DNA of 64,000 nt, from the NCBI RefSeq assembly GCF_030269365.1, contig NZ_BSTF01000004.1:186001-250000 (forward strand), read 5' to 3'. Made by a program: the position numbers and the translations under genes. This document shows positions 35,422 to 45,772 of this stretch, piece after piece (position 1 is the first letter of the stretch; every line of letters starts with the position of its first letter). This stretch comes from Lentzea sp. NBRC 102530. Lineage in GTDB: Bacteria > Actinomycetota > Actinomycetes > Mycobacteriales > Pseudonocardiaceae. The notes under the pieces are model-generated. The model did no database searches. It saw only the letters and a program-made list of their open reading frames with translations, and was not told the origin of the DNA.

Positions 35422-37494
35422 TCAACTCAGGTTGAGCCGTGCAGCGATCATAACGCGGTTCTTGACGCCCAGAGCTGCGAATATCTGCTGCACTTGGGTC
35501 TCGACAGTGCGCTGCGACTTGTGCAGCCGGACCGCGATCTCGCGGTTGGTGAGACCTTCGGCGACGAGTTTCGCCACCTCCAGCTGCGCCGGGGTGAGCG
35601 GACCGGTGTCCTCGCCGAGCGCGACCGCGAAGATCTCGTCGAACGACCTCAGCCCCACGCCCGCCGCGTGCTCCCGGCGGTACTCGGGGTCGCGTGCCCT
35701 CGCCACGGCCTGCGCGCGTTGCCGACGGAACGTCTCGTGGCTCGCGAGCGGACGGCCGGTCAGCCGTTGCGCGGCCTCCGCGGCGCCGAGCAACCGGGCG
35801 GCCCGCCGTGCCTGCCCGCTCGCCGCCGTCGCCCAGGCGAGCGCCTCGACGGCCCAGACCGGGCCCCACTGGTCACCGCTGTCACGTTGCCGGGCGAGGG
35901 CGGTGCGCAGCAGGTCGGCGGCCTCGTCGGGGGAGCCGAAGCGCAGTTCGGCGACGCCTCTGGCCATCAGCAGCCCGCCGACGGCGATCTCGTTGCCCTC
36001 GGCGGTCGCGGCGAGGTCGGCGATGTCCGCGCGCGCCTCCGGTTCGTCGGCGAGCAGCGCGGACGCCATCGCGACGTGCACGGAGAAGATCACCTGGCGC
36101 TCGGGCTCGAACCGGGCGCGTGCCTCGCGCATGGTGGCCAACGCCGCGTAGTCGCCGTGCAGCAGCCACTGGCGTTCGCCGCGCACGTAGAGCACGGCCG
36201 CGAACTCGCTGTCGAGCCGTTCGGCCTCGGCGAGCAGTTCGGCCGACTCGTCGTGGCGGCCGAGCGTGAGGGCGAGCGACGCGGCGAACGTGAGCGCTTC
36301 GAGGTGCCAGCGGTCGTGGGCGCCGCCTTCGAGCGCGCGCCGGAGCCTGCGGTACTGCGCGGGCCAGCCGCTCGCGAAGAACGCGCCGTGCATGCGGGCG
36401 AGCTGGAACTCGAGCTCCAGCGCCCGGCCGGGTTCGCGCAGGCTCGTCTCCAGCGCGGCCTCGACGTTCGCCATCTCCACCCGCAGCACGTCGACCAGCG
36501 CGGTGTCGGTGAGCCAGCCCGCCGAGACGTGCCGGACGAGCTCGCCGTAGTGGTCGAGGTGGCGCTTGCGCACGGCGTCGCGGTCGGCGCCGAGGCGTTC
36601 GGCGCCGTACTGCCGCAACGGTTCCAGCAGGTGGTAGCGGTCGTGCTCGAACGTGACGATCGACTTGGCGACGAGCCCGTCCAGGTCGTCCAGCACGGTG
36701 TCGGAGTCGCTCACGGCTTCCGCCGCGCCGAGGTCCCAGCCGCCCGCGAACACCGACACCTGCGCCCACAGCCGTTGCTCGTCCGGCGTGCAGAGGTCGT
36801 GGCTCCAGTCCATGACCGCGCGCAGGGTCCTGTGGTGCGGCAACGCCACCCGGTCGTTGCGGGTCAGCAGCTTCATCTCGTCGTCGAGCCGTTCGACGAC
36901 CTCGGTGAGCGGCATGGCCCGCAGCCGCACGGCCGCGAGTTCGATGGCGAGTGGCAGGCCCGCGACCCGGTTGAGGAGCTTGACGACGTCGGGCCAGTTC
37001 TGCGGGGTGAGCCGCCAGTTCGGCGCGCGATCGGCCAGCAGCGCGACCGACTCGTAGGCCGTGCTCATCGGGGCGTCGGCGGGCGGGACGTCGAGCGGCG
37101 GCACGACGAGGACGCGTTCGCCGGGCACGCCGAGGCGTTCCCGGCTGGTGGCGAGGACCGTGAGGCCGGGAGCGCCGGTCAGCAGCTGCTGGGCGAGGTC
37201 GGCGGCGGCGTCCCTGAGGTGTTCGCAGTTGTCGAGCACCAGCACGGTCTTGCGGTCCGCGAGGTGGTCGGGCACCGCGCTGTCCTCGACCTCCAGCGCC
37301 TCGGCGACCCCGCGCAGGAGCATGTCCGGCCGGCTGATCGTCGCCAGCTCCACGAACACGGTGCCCGCGATCTCGCGCGCCAGCCTGGTCTTGCCCGCGC
37401 CACCCGCGCCGGTCAGCGTCACGAGGCGGTGATCGGCGAGCAGGTCGTGCAGGTCGGCGAGCAACTTCGTGCGGCCGATGAAGCGCGAGAGCAT
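35422..37494 (-). CDS. ATPase-domain LuxR-family transcriptional regulator
   Basis: This 690-residue LAL-like (MalT-type) regulator has an N-terminal NTPase with Walker A G-A-G-G-A-G-K-T at 29-36 and L-V-L-D-N-C-E-H as Walker B. A winged-helix/NB-ARC middle (L-P-L-A-I-E-L-A-A) and TPR-like helical repeats follow (about 340-600). The C-terminal LuxR helix-turn-helix contains A-E-G-L-T-N-R-E-I-A and S-Q-R-T-V-E-T-Q. The ATG lies 12 bp behind the SMP-30 gene, which may be a co-regulated enzyme. The pair interrupts the otherwise conserved cysM-rhomboid order. A shorter relative stands at 52364. Confidence 0.9.
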   Translation of the reverse strand: MLSRFIGRTKLLADLHDLLADHRLVTLTGAGGAGKTRLAREIAGTVFVELATISRPDMLLRGVAEALEVEDSAVPDHLADRKTVLVLDNCEHLRDAAADLAQQLLTGAPGLTVLATSRERLGVPGERVLVVPPLDVPPADAPMSTAYESVALLADRAPNWRLTPQNWPDVVKLLNRVAGLPLAIELAAVRLRAMPLTEVVERLDDEMKLLTRNDRVALPHHRTLRAVMDWSHDLCTPDEQRLWAQVSVFAGGWDLGAAEAVSDSDTVLDDLDGLVAKSIVTFEHDRYHLLEPLRQYGAERLGADRDAVRKRHLDHYGELVRHVSAGWLTDTALVDVLRVEMANVEAALETSLREPGRALELEFQLARMHGAFFASGWPAQYRRLRRALEGGAHDRWHLEALTFAASLALTLGRHDESAELLAEAERLDSEFAAVLYVRGERQWLLHGDYAALATMREARARFEPERQVIFSVHVAMASALLADEPEARADIADLAATAEGNEIAVGGLLMARGVAELRFGSPDEAADLLRTALARQRDSGDQWGPVWAVEALAWATAASGQARRAARLLGAAEAAQRLTGRPLASHETFRRQRAQAVARARDPEYRREHAAGVGLRSFDEIFAVALGEDTGPLTPAQLEVAKLVAEGLTNREIAVRLHKSQRTVETQVQQIFAALGVKNRVMIAARLNLS

Positions 37495-37506
37495 CTAGGC
37501 CTTGTC

Positions 37507-38367
37507 CTAGCCGTTGAACGCCACGCCCGGCACCCCCTGGCCGGCATTGGTCAGCACCAGCACGGAACCGTTGAGCTGGCGGTCCATCAACGCCTGGTCG
37601 GACAGCCCGGAGCGGGCCGAGGTGACGTAGAGGTCGGTGAAGTCCTGGCCGCCGAAGCAGCACGCCGTGGGGTTGTCGACGGGCACCTCGATCTCGCGGT
37701 CGAGTTCCCCGTCGGGCGTGTAGCGGCGCACGGCCCGGCCACCCCACAACGCGACCCAGACGCACCCGTCGGCGTCCACGGTCAGCCCGTCCGGCCAGCC
37801 GTCGGTGTTGCCGACGTGGGCGAGCGGGCGGCGGTTCGCGACGGTGCCGGAGGCGTTGTCGAAGTCGAGGACGTCGATGCGGCGGGTCGGCGTGTCGACG
37901 TAGTACATGAGGGTGGCGTCCGGGCTCCAGCCGACGCCGTTGCTCGTGTTCACCTTGTCCACCATGACCTTCGCGGCGCCGTCACCGCTGATCCTGGCGA
38001 GCCAGCCCTCGTCCGCGGCCTGGTCGTAGCGCATGGTGCCGGCCCAGAGCCGGCCCGAAGGGTCGACGCCCGCGTCGTTGCCGCGCACGCCCTCGCGCGC
38101 CCAGTAGACGAGCCAGGACTTGGTGCCGTCGCGGTCGACCAGCGCGATGCCGTCCCGCAGGTTGCAGACGATGCCACCGTGCGAGCGAGGCTTGGCGGCC
38201 CCGACGTGCTGGGGCATGACCAGCACCGCGTCGTCGTCGCGCGCCGGTGCGTACCGGTGCACTTCGGAGGAGAGGATGTCCACCCACAGCAACGTGGAGC
38301 TGCTGTGGTCCCAGGTCGGCCCCTCGCCGAGTTGGGCCGACGCGCGCACCGCTACTTCGATAGCCAC
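37507..38367 (-). CDS. SMP-30/gluconolactonase-family protein
   Basis: This 286-residue six-bladed beta-propeller lactonase belongs to the SMP-30/regucalcin family. Metal-site segments are L-G-E-G-P-T-W-D (Glu14), T-S-N-G-V-G-W-S-P-D and R-I-D-V-L-D-F-D. It would hydrolyse sugar lactones; the substrate is unproven. It is first in a two-gene unit with the LuxR-type regulator and divergent from the rhomboid gene (33 bp). Confidence 0.9.
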   Translation of the reverse strand: MAIEVAVRASAQLGEGPTWDHSSSTLLWVDILSSEVHRYAPARDDDAVLVMPQHVGAAKPRSHGGIVCNLRDGIALVDRDGTKSWLVYWAREGVRGNDAGVDPSGRLWAGTMRYDQAADEGWLARISGDGAAKVMVDKVNTSNGVGWSPDATLMYYVDTPTRRIDVLDFDNASGTVANRRPLAHVGNTDGWPDGLTVDADGCVWVALWGGRAVRRYTPDGELDREIEVPVDNPTACCFGGQDFTDLYVTSARSGLSDQALMDRQLNGSVLVLTNAGQGVPGVAFNG

Positions 38368-38400
38368 CCAACCACCTTAAATGCCACGTACGCTGGTCAT

Positions 38401-39012
38401 GTGGACCGCACCGCGCTAGCGAAACGGGTCATCCCGCCGCACCCTGTGCTGTCGTTGCTCGTCGTGGCCGGGTTCGTCGGCTTCCTCTACCTCGTCGAGG
38501 CCTTCGACGTGGCCACCGGCGGCTCGCTGGAGGACGACGGCGTGCTGCCGCGGAACTTCGGCGAGTGGGACAACCTGCTCTGGATGCCGTTGATCCACGG
38601 CGACTGGAGCCACCTCACCGGCAACGCCGTTCCGTTGCTGCTGCTCGGGTTCCTCGCGACCTCGGGCGGCCTGAAGCAGTTCTTCCAGATCACCGCCGTC
38701 ATCTGGCTTTCGAGCGCTCTGGGCGTGTGGGTGTTCGGCAGCCCCGGCAGCCACATCGGCGCGTCCGGACTGGTGTTCGGGTTCCTCGCGTTCCTGCTGG
38801 TGCGCGGGATCTTCGCGCGCTCGTGGCTCCAGCTGCTGATCGCAGTCGGCGTGTTCGCGCTGTACGGCGCGGCGCTGTGGGGCGTGCTGCCCGGCCAGCC
38901 CGGTGTGTCGTGGGAAGGCCACCTGTTCGGCGCAATCGGCGGCGTTCTGGCTGCGTGGGGTGTGTCTCGTGACAACCGCCGCACGAGTGCACCGGCTACA
39001 TTCACGGCGTGA
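38401..39012 (+). CDS. rhomboid-family intramembrane serine protease
   Basis: This 203-residue protein has six or seven TM helices. The catalytic Ser122 lies in I-G-A-S-G-L-V-F-G and His174 in [16 protein letters not shown] (71-75) marks TM2. It cleaves membrane proteins within the bilayer. GTG 38401 is chosen; the long open frame upstream is antisense to the regulator. It overlaps murI by 4 nt and matches Rv1337 by position. Confidence 0.93.
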   Translation: MDRTALAKRVIPPHPVLSLLVVAGFVGFLYLVEAFDVATGGSLEDDGVLPRNFGEWDNLLWMPLIHGDWSHLTGNAVPLLLLGFLATSGGLKQFFQITAVIWLSSALGVWVFGSPGSHIGASGLVFGFLAFLLVRGIFARSWLQLLIAVGVFALYGAALWGVLPGQPGVSWEGHLFGAIGGVLAAWGVSRDNRRTSAPATFTA

Positions 39013-39773
39013 CGATCGGGATCATGGACTCGGGCGTCGGCGGCCTCACGGTCGCCCGCGCGATCATGGACCAGTTGCCGGGCGAGTCGATCCACTACAT
39101 CGGCGACACGGCGCATGGTCCCTACGGGCCGCTGCCGATCGCGCAGGCCCGCAAGCACGCGCTGGAGGTCTGCGACCGGCTCGTGGACGAGGGCGCGAAG
39201 ATGCTGGTCATCGCGTGCAACACCGCCTCTGCCGCGTGTTTCCGCGACGCCCGTGAGCGTTACGACGTGCCGGTGGTCGAGGTGATCCTCCCCGCCGTCC
39301 GGCGTGCGGTGATGACGACCCGTTCCGGCCGGGTCGGTGTCATCGCGACGGTCGGCACGATCAACTCGCACGCGTACCAGGACTCGTTTCAGGCGGCGCG
39401 CGACGTGACGGTGACCGCGGCGCCGTGCCCGCGGTTCGTCGACTTCGTGGAACGCGGCATCACGTCGGGGCGGCAGGTGCTCGGGCTCGCGCAGGCTTAC
39501 CTGGAACCGTTGCAGCGCGCCGACGTCGACACCGTCGTGCTCGGCTGCACGCACTACCCGTTGCTGACCGGCGTGATCCAGATCGTCATGGGCGAGCACG
39601 TGACGCTGGTGTCGAGCGCCGAGGAGACGGTGAAGGACGTGGTCCGGCTGCTGACCGAGCGGGACGAGTTCGCCGTCGAACCCGCTGTGCACCGCGTGAC
39701 GTGCACGGGTCCGCCCGAGCGGTTCGCGAAGCTCGCCGCCCGGTTCCTGCCGACCTTCGAACAGTGGGGCTGA
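39009..39773 (+). CDS. murI: glutamate racemase
   Basis: This enzyme makes D-glutamate for peptidoglycan. It is 254 residues, with M-D-S-G-V-G-G-L-T at the N-terminus and the two catalytic cysteines Cys70 (I-A-C-N-T-A-S-A) and Cys180 (L-G-C-T-H-Y-P-L-L). The GTG start overlaps the rhomboid stop. The following metallo-beta-lactamase gene begins one base after its stop codon. Confidence 0.97.
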   Translation: MTIGIMDSGVGGLTVARAIMDQLPGESIHYIGDTAHGPYGPLPIAQARKHALEVCDRLVDEGAKMLVIACNTASAACFRDARERYDVPVVEVILPAVRRAVMTTRSGRVGVIATVGTINSHAYQDSFQAARDVTVTAAPCPRFVDFVERGITSGRQVLGLAQAYLEPLQRADVDTVVLGCTHYPLLTGVIQIVMGEHVTLVSSAEETVKDVVRLLTERDEFAVEPAVHRVTCTGPPERFAKLAARFLPTFEQWG

Positions 39774-39774
39774 C

Positions 39775-40542
39775 GTGCTGCTGACCGTGCTCGGCTGCTC
39801 CGGCAGCATTCCCGGACCCGGCGCGGCCGCCTCCGGTTACCTGCTGGAGGCCGAGGGGTTCACGCTGGCGCTGGAGTTCGGCAACGGCGTGCTGTCGCGG
39901 TTCCAGGAGGAGCGGCCGCTGTTCTCGATGGACGCGCTGGTGCTCTCCCACCTGCACCCCGACCACTGCGTCGACGTGTCCTCCCTTTACGTGGCGAGGA
40001 AGTACCACCCGACGCCGCCCGCTGCCGCGTTGCCGGTGTACGCGCCCACCGAGGCCCCCTCGCGGTTCGTCGCCGCCTACGCGCCCAACGCCGCCGAGCG
40101 CTCTTCGCTGGACTTCGGCGACGTCTTCGCCTTCCACGGCCTGGGGTCGAAGGTCGAGATCGGACCGTTCACCGTGGAGTCCGCGGTGGTCGCCCATCCG
40201 TGCGAGGCCTACGGGTTCCGGATCTCGTACGGCGGCGTGACGCTCGCCTACACCGGGGACAGCGGGACCTGCGACGCCCTGGACTCGCTGGCCGACGGCG
40301 CGGACGTGCTGCTGAGCGAGGCGAGCTGGACGCACGCCCCGGACCGCGAGCCGGACCTGCACCTGTCCGGGCGCGAGGCCGGCGAGCTGGCCTCCCGGGC
40401 GGGCGCCGGCCGGCTGCTGATCACGCACGTGCCGCCGTGGACGTCGCGCGAGGACGTGCTGGAGGAGGCCCGGTCGGCGTTCGGCGGGCCGAGTGAGCTG
40501 GTCGTGCAGGGCGGCCGGTACGAGGTGGGGGAGCTGACATGA
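39775..40542 (+). CDS. metallo-beta-lactamase-fold phosphodiesterase-like protein (Rv1339-like)
   Basis: This 255-residue MBL-fold hydrolase has L-S-H-L-H-P-D-H-C-V-D as the metal motif and later S-G-T-C-D-A-L, T-H-V-P-P-W. By position after murI it corresponds to Rv1339, described as an atypical cyclic-AMP phosphodiesterase, so a role in cyclic-nucleotide turnover is likely; an RNase Z-like activity is the alternative. GTG 39775. The OsmC gene follows with a 4-nt overlap. Confidence 0.88.
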   Translation: MLLTVLGCSGSIPGPGAAASGYLLEAEGFTLALEFGNGVLSRFQEERPLFSMDALVLSHLHPDHCVDVSSLYVARKYHPTPPAAALPVYAPTEAPSRFVAAYAPNAAERSSLDFGDVFAFHGLGSKVEIGPFTVESAVVAHPCEAYGFRISYGGVTLAYTGDSGTCDALDSLADGADVLLSEASWTHAPDREPDLHLSGREAGELASRAGAGRLLITHVPPWTSREDVLEEARSAFGGPSELVVQGGRYEVGELT

Positions 40543-40955
40543 TCGAGATCGAGCGGGTCGGCGAGCACGAGTTCGTCGCTTCCAACGGGCGCGGTGCGTC
40601 CGTGCGGATCGGGCGCAAGGGCCAGGAAGGCTCGTTCAGCCCGGTCGAACTTCTGGTCGCGGCCGCCGCCGGGTGCGCGGTGGTCACGTCGGAGACGTTG
40701 ATCCTGCGCAGAACCGGAGGCGATCAGCTGACAGCCCAGGCGGACGCGGTCCAGTCCGAGAGCGGCAACGAGGTGATCTCCATCCCCGTGACGCTCTCGT
40801 ACGACCTGTCCGCCGTCGAAGACCCGGAAGCCCTCGAGGTCGTCGTCCGGCGCGCCGTGGAGCAGTTCTGCACGGTGACGCGCACGTTGAAGCAGTCGGC
40901 GACCTCGCCGCTTCAGCTCCCGATGCCGCTCCAGACGGCCTCCGACCCGCTGTGA
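40539..40955 (+). CDS. OsmC/Ohr-family peroxide-reducing protein
   Basis: This 138-residue OsmC-type thiol peroxidase has conserved Cys46 (A-A-A-G-C-A-V) and Cys111 (V-E-Q-F-C-T-V), the pair that reduces organic hydroperoxides. It starts inside the stop of the MBL gene and its 3' end overlaps the convergent DUF2231 gene by 43 bp. It is not part of the mycobacterial order, so it is a local addition. Confidence 0.88.
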   Translation: MIEIERVGEHEFVASNGRGASVRIGRKGQEGSFSPVELLVAAAAGCAVVTSETLILRRTGGDQLTAQADAVQSESGNEVISIPVTLSYDLSAVEDPEALEVVVRRAVEQFCTVTRTLKQSATSPLQLPMPLQTASDPL

Positions 40956-41407
40956 CCCGCCCGCACGGTCTGCACCGTCGTGCCGACCGCGAGCAGCACC
41001 ACCAGCACCGACACCACGACTGAGATCACCCGCCACGTCTTCGTGGTGGGTGCCTCGGCGTCCCGTTCGCGGTCCGCGAGCCGCCCGGCGACCAGCAGCG
41101 CGATCACCGCGACACCGAAGCCGAGCGCGATGGGCAGCAACATCGTGCCGAGGTCCGCGTGCGTCTGGATGAGGGGGTTCTGCACACCGTTGCGCTCGAG
41201 CGCCGCCTGGAAGTCCTCACCGGCCTGCTTGGCCACCGGAACAGCGGCGACACCGGCCAGCGTGACCCCGAGAACGGGCCACGCGTACTTGCGCCGCCAC
41301 TTCGGGACCAGGGCGATCGCGATCGAACTGAGCGCCGCGAGGGGCAGCAGCACGACCACCGCGTGCACCAGCAACGGGTGAAGCGGAATACCGTCGATCG
41401 TCAGCAT
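40913..41407 (-). CDS. DUF2231 membrane protein
   Basis: This 164-residue protein has four predicted TM helices. The N-terminal [16 protein letters not shown] has the two family His residues in TM1 that may bind heme or metal. ATG 41407 is supported by GGGAGAG; the longer frame to 41509 lies antisense to rph. Function unknown; related proteins are often linked to redox or rubrerythrin-like genes. Confidence 0.85.
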   Translation of the reverse strand: MLTIDGIPLHPLLVHAVVVLLPLAALSSIAIALVPKWRRKYAWPVLGVTLAGVAAVPVAKQAGEDFQAALERNGVQNPLIQTHADLGTMLLPIALGFGVAVIALLVAGRLADRERDAEAPTTKTWRVISVVVSVLVVLLAVGTTVQTVRAGHSGSEAVWSGIGS

Positions 41408-41456
41408 GTCTCTCCCTACGCCGTGGCGCTCCGCAGGGTTCATTAGGGTAGGGCCC

Positions 41457-42224
41457 GTGGTGCGAAGCGACGGCCGATACGACGACGTGTTGCGTGACAT
41501 CCGGATCACGCGTGGATATCAGACCTGGCCCGCGGGCTCGGTCCTGATCGAGTTCGGGAACACCCGCGTGCTGTGCGCCGCGAGTGTCACCGAAGGCGTG
41601 CCCCGCTGGCGGCAGGGCTCCGGCCTCGGCTGGGTGACCGCCGAGTACGCGATGCTCCCGTCCGCAACGCACAGCCGCAGCGACCGCGAGTCCGTGAAGG
41701 GCCGCATCGGCGGCCGCACGCACGAGATCTCGCGCCTGATCGGCCGTTCTTTGAGGGCGTGCATCGACCTCAGGGCCCTGGGCGAGAACACGATCGTCAT
41801 CGACTGCGACGTGATCCAGGCCGACGGCGGCACCCGCACGGCCGCCATCACCGGCGCCTACGTCGCGCTGGCCGACGCGGTGACCTATCTCGGTGCCGCG
41901 GGTAGGTTGGCCGACCCGGCGCCGCTGTCGTGCGCGGTGTCCGCCGTGTCCGTCGGCGTCGTGGACGGTCGTGTGCGGTTGGACCTCCCGTACGAGGAGG
42001 ACTCGCGCGCCGAGGTCGACATGAACGTCGTCGCCACCGACGCGGGCACGTTGATCGAGGTCCAGGGCACCGGCGAGGGCGCGACGTTCGCCCGTTCCAC
42101 TTTGGACCGCATGCTCGACATCGCCCTGCAGGGCTGCGCGGAACTCAACCGCATCCAGGCGGAGGCCCTTTCGGCGCCTTACCCCGGCGTGCTGCCCGAG
42201 CCGAAGCCCGGTGGCAAGCGATGA
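41457..42224 (+). CDS. rph: ribonuclease PH
   Basis: This phosphorolytic 3'-5' exoribonuclease trims tRNA 3' ends. It is 255 residues and begins [11 protein letters not shown]. It has [11 protein letters not shown] and [14 protein letters not shown] for the active site, and [14 protein letters not shown] 41457 is used. The stop overlaps the rdgB ATG (ATGA), the standard rph-rdgB pairing. Confidence 0.96.
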   Translation: MVRSDGRYDDVLRDIRITRGYQTWPAGSVLIEFGNTRVLCAASVTEGVPRWRQGSGLGWVTAEYAMLPSATHSRSDRESVKGRIGGRTHEISRLIGRSLRACIDLRALGENTIVIDCDVIQADGGTRTAAITGAYVALADAVTYLGAAGRLADPAPLSCAVSAVSVGVVDGRVRLDLPYEEDSRAEVDMNVVATDAGTLIEVQGTGEGATFARSTLDRMLDIALQGCAELNRIQAEALSAPYPGVLPEPKPGGKR

Positions 42225-42820
42225 AGCTTTTGTTGGCTTCCCGCAACGCCAAGAAGCTCCGCGAACTCCAGCGCATCGTGGTGGCCGAGTCTCTCGACGG
42301 CATCGAGGTGCTGTCCCTTTCGGACGTGCCGTCGTTCCCCGAGGCCCCCGAGACCGCGCCGGACTTCGAGGGCAACGCGCTTGCGAAGGCCCGCGACGCC
42401 GCTGCCGCCACCGGCCTGGTGTCCGTCGCCGACGACTCCGGTCTCGCCGTTGATGAGCTGAACGGCATGCCCGGCGTGCTCTCCGCTCGGTGGTCCGGGC
42501 GTCACGGCGACGACGACGCGAACCTGGACCTGTTGCTGGGGCAGATGGGCGACGTGCCGGACGAGCGCCGTGGTGCCGCCTTCGTTTCGGTGGTGGCGAT
42601 GGTGGTTCCTGGTGGCGACGAGGTCGTCGTTCGTGGGGAGTGGCGGGGGACTTTGCTGCGCGCCCGTCGTGGGACCAACGGCTTCGGCTACGACCCGATC
42701 TTCGTGCCTGAGGGGTCTGCGGTCACCTCAGCCGAGATGACGGCGGAGGAGAAGGACGCGGAGTCCCACCGGGGCCGCGCCCTCAAGCTCCTCGTCCCGC
42801 ACCTGCGCAAGCTCGCCTAA
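42221..42820 (+). CDS. rdgB: non-canonical purine NTP pyrophosphatase (RdgB/HAM1)
   Basis: This enzyme removes ITP, dITP and XTP from nucleotide pools. It is 199 residues. Motifs are [13 protein letters not shown] at the N-terminus, [10 protein letters not shown] and [10 protein letters not shown], and G-F-G-Y-D-P-I-F. The ATG overlaps the rph stop. The 3' end overlaps the convergent NACHT gene by 4 bp. Confidence 0.96.
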   Translation: MKLLLASRNAKKLRELQRIVVAESLDGIEVLSLSDVPSFPEAPETAPDFEGNALAKARDAAAATGLVSVADDSGLAVDELNGMPGVLSARWSGRHGDDDANLDLLLGQMGDVPDERRGAAFVSVVAMVVPGGDEVVVRGEWRGTLLRARRGTNGFGYDPIFVPEGSAVTSAEMTAEEKDAESHRGRALKLLVPHLRKLA

Positions 42821-45762
42821 TCGACCCAGTTGATCGTCACGCCGGGCCCGAGCTCATCGCGCCCGACGTGACGCTGCCTCCTGCGTAATTCGAGACGCAG
42901 CGTTTTTCCCGCGAGCCCTCGCAGGTCGATCTGAGCGCCACTTCTTACGATGAGAGTGTCGATCTCAGGGAGTTCCGGTAGGTCACCGAGATTGACGGGA
43001 GCCCTCGGGCTGTCAATCTGAAGCGTCGCCACGTGCGCCAGGCTGGAGAGAGCTCGGTAGTCGGTCCAGCCCCTGCAACTGAACGTGTCTAGCCGCGTCA
43101 TTCCCGACAGAACGCTGAGATCGCAGTTTGCGGCGACCTGGCTGAGATCGAGCCTGAAGAGATCGAGCCGTCTCAGGAAGTTGAGATCGTCCCACTGCGC
43201 CCGTTGGAAGAGCGCCAGGTTCAACAACCCGAGGGGCAACTGTTCCAGGTTGAGATATCTGTCGGCCCCATTCAGCGCCAGCATGCTGAGCCTGCAGGTG
43301 GAGAGCTGGCTGAGGGAAACCTCACCGGCGACGGGCACACCCAAGAATCGTAGTCCGGTGACGGCCTGCGCGAACGAAAGATCTTGGTGGACCTCATGCT
43401 CGGGCAGGGCGAGGTCCACCGTTCTGAGGTGTTGGAGCGCCGTGAGATGAGGAAGCAAGCGTACGGACGCGACACTGATCGAGCCTTTAATCAGCGGTGC
43501 GTGAGCTAGGACCTCCTCAGCGAAGCGCCTTGGCTCGAAGTGAACCCACGCTTCCTGGAGTTCGCGTTGGACACCGCCGCGCGGATCTTGCGCGTAAAGT
43601 GTTAGCTGGCTTATCGCTTCCGGAGAACCAATCAGTCTTGCGGCGCGAACTGTTGCTTTTGCGACTTTGTCCGGTAGCCGTGTCAGGTCTTGTGGCAAGT
43701 AACGCAGGATGCGCTGCCCAACCATGGCGAGCGATGCCGCTTCTTCCAGATCGCGTGGTGGGACCAGCTGTTCTTCGATCATTCGGTTGACCCGGTCGTA
43801 GACGGTGGCGTCGAGGTCCCGCGCCGTCTCCAGGCAGGTGGCGGCGAGCAGGCGCAGTTTCCGGGAGTTCACCGGTTCGCGGTCGGCTCGGTCGAGGACC
43901 TCCGTGAGCAACTCGTTGACCTGGGTGCGCTGGCCGTGTCCGCACGCGAGCACGATCGTTTCCGCCCACGAGTCCTGATGTGCGTGCGCGACAAGGGTTT
44001 CGACCTGGCCGTCATGCATCGCCTCCGCGCCGGCCAGGTACTCCTGGAACGTGCGGTGCACGAAGTCCACCCGGCCCGGTACGGGTTCGCGGATGACGCC
44101 GCTGCGTTCGAGGAGGTGGGTGGTGATCGTGTCCGGGTCGTCGTGCACGTTGGGCATCGAGCAGACCTTGCGCGCGATGTGCTCGCGGACCCTCGCCGTC
44201 GGCAGCTGGCTGCGGTCGCCGAGGGTCAGTCGCCACGCCAGGTCGCCCAACAGCACGGTCTTGTCCGAGGTGGTCAGCATGCGGGCGAGGCCTCGTTCGG
44301 CGTCGCGCAGGTCGAGCAGCATCGTGAGCGCGGCGGCGTAGAGCTCCATGCGGGTGTGCGGTAGTTCCGACACCCGGCTGAGGTTGAGTGCGCACAGCAT
44401 CGCGCAGAGGAGCGGCGAGGAGGCAAGCGCGCGCAGGTGCTGCCGGCCCGCCAGCTGGTTCGAAAGCCGGCGGTGCACTTCGTCGGGCGCTCCTGCGGCT
44501 TCGTGCCAACGTTGCAGGAAGACCTTCACGTCGGAAGGTCGCATCTGCTCCAGCTCGACTGTGCGGAAGTCCAGTTCGGACAACCATTCCCGGTCTGCGG
44601 CGGCAGGTCGCGCGGTCACCACGACCTGGGTGCTGGGGAAGGTGTTCAAGAAGGTGCGCAGCCACCGGTGCACTTTGTGGCGTTTCTCCGGCGGTACCTC
44701 ATCGACACCGTCCACCAGCAGCAGGCCTCTGCCCGCGCGCAACACCCGAAGCGCCCAGCCAGCAGGCATGATTCCGGTGAGCCACCCGGTGATCAGCTCC
44801 TCCGGTCGCTCCGGCAGCGGACCGTCGGCGTACGCCCGCAGCCGGACCGGGAGAGGGACAAGGCCGTTCCACCGCTGCAGTTCGCCCGTGAATCCGCTCC
44901 TCGCGGCGGTGACCGCGAGCCAGTCCAGCAATGTCGTCTTGCCTGAGCCCGCGTCGCCGAGGACGAGGGTGCGGTCGACGAGTGCCGACTCGACTCTCAC
45001 ACTGGCGACCGCGCGGTGTTCGGCGTCGGAGAACCAGTTGCGCCGTTGGTCCTCCTGCCGGGCGTGACCGGAGACGGTGAGGCTCAAGTAGGCGACGCTC
45101 AGGGGCAGCCGGGACTTCTCCTTGCCGGACAGGCCGAGCAGCTCCAGGAAGTCGAGGTTCGTCGCCAGGTGACGCAGGTACTCGTCGCGGAACTCCTCGT
45201 CCGTGTCGGTGCCCTGTGGTGCGTAGAGCGAGGTGCGGGGGAGCCGGGCGAGCACCTCGTCGAGCAGCGCGGCCTGGGCGGTGGCGCGGGACAGGACCTC
45301 GGCCAGGGCTCGCGGCTGGAACGACGGCAGCTGCCTGATGATCTGCACGAGGTAGCGGCACGACTGGTCGAGTGCGACCTCGTAGCAGCGGCTGGAGTCG
45401 CTGCGCGGCAACGAGTGGCGGATGCGTTGGGCCAGGGCTTCCGGGTCCGCGTCGTCCGTCAGCAGGGCGGTGTCGGACAGGTCGACGGACGACATCGCCT
45501 CCTCCACCGCTTGCAGGGAGGAGGCGATCTCGTTGTCGGGGAAGCGTTCCAGGGCCGATTCGAGTTGTTCGGTCACCTGGTGGCCGATGTGTTGGATCAG
45601 GGTGTCGAGCTTGGCTCGTTGGGTGGGCTTGGTCAGTTCGGCTGCGGCCAGTTCGGTCAGGGACGCGGTGCGCTCGTCGGTGTGGACGGCCAGCCACTCG
45701 GTGGCGGCGCGCATCGCTACTGACTGGCCGAGACGGGAGACGGCCTGGATTTCTAAGCCCAC
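42817..45762 (-). CDS. NACHT-domain NLR-like protein with C-terminal leucine-rich region, probable defence gene
   Basis: This 981-residue STAND NTPase has a helical N-terminal domain (about 1-240, NNH-type) and a NACHT NTPase with Walker A G-D-A-G-S-G-K-T at 269-276 and Walker B L-L-L-V-D-G-V-D-E at 347-355. A helical section follows, then a C-terminal region (about 720-981) with repeated L-x-x-L-x-x-L-x-L spacing, a leucine-rich, sensor-like part. Bacterial NACHT proteins of this layout protect against phages. No fused effector domain is visible. Codon 3 is TTA, a rare codon in high-GC actinomycetes, and the C-terminal coding part (about 42.85-43.75 kb) has lower GC than the rest. The start is GTG, 10 bp behind an SMR transporter gene. 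Confidence 0.88.
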   Translation of the reverse strand: MGLEIQAVSRLGQSVAMRAATEWLAVHTDERTASLTELAAAELTKPTQRAKLDTLIQHIGHQVTEQLESALERFPDNEIASSLQAVEEAMSSVDLSDTALLTDDADPEALAQRIRHSLPRSDSSRCYEVALDQSCRYLVQIIRQLPSFQPRALAEVLSRATAQAALLDEVLARLPRTSLYAPQGTDTDEEFRDEYLRHLATNLDFLELLGLSGKEKSRLPLSVAYLSLTVSGHARQEDQRRNWFSDAEHRAVASVRVESALVDRTLVLGDAGSGKTTLLDWLAVTAARSGFTGELQRWNGLVPLPVRLRAYADGPLPERPEELITGWLTGIMPAGWALRVLRAGRGLLLVDGVDEVPPEKRHKVHRWLRTFLNTFPSTQVVVTARPAAADREWLSELDFRTVELEQMRPSDVKVFLQRWHEAAGAPDEVHRRLSNQLAGRQHLRALASSPLLCAMLCALNLSRVSELPHTRMELYAAALTMLLDLRDAERGLARMLTTSDKTVLLGDLAWRLTLGDRSQLPTARVREHIARKVCSMPNVHDDPDTITTHLLERSGVIREPVPGRVDFVHRTFQEYLAGAEAMHDGQVETLVAHAHQDSWAETIVLACGHGQRTQVNELLTEVLDRADREPVNSRKLRLLAATCLETARDLDATVYDRVNRMIEEQLVPPRDLEEAASLAMVGQRILRYLPQDLTRLPDKVAKATVRAARLIGSPEAISQLTLYAQDPRGGVQRELQEAWVHFEPRRFAEEVLAHAPLIKGSISVASVRLLPHLTALQHLRTVDLALPEHEVHQDLSFAQAVTGLRFLGVPVAGEVSLSQLSTCRLSMLALNGADRYLNLEQLPLGLLNLALFQRAQWDDLNFLRRLDLFRLDLSQVAANCDLSVLSGMTRLDTFSCRGWTDYRALSSLAHVATLQIDSPRAPVNLGDLPELPEIDTLIVRSGAQIDLRGLAGKTLRLELRRRQRHVGRDELGPGVTINWVD

Positions 45763-45772
45763 CCAAACGAGA

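Noticed and set aside
35494..38400. Long plus-strand frame leading into the rhomboid gene
   Set aside because: It is antisense to the LuxR-type regulator and SMP-30 gene; only the last 203 codons (from GTG 38401) encode a protein with recognisable motifs.
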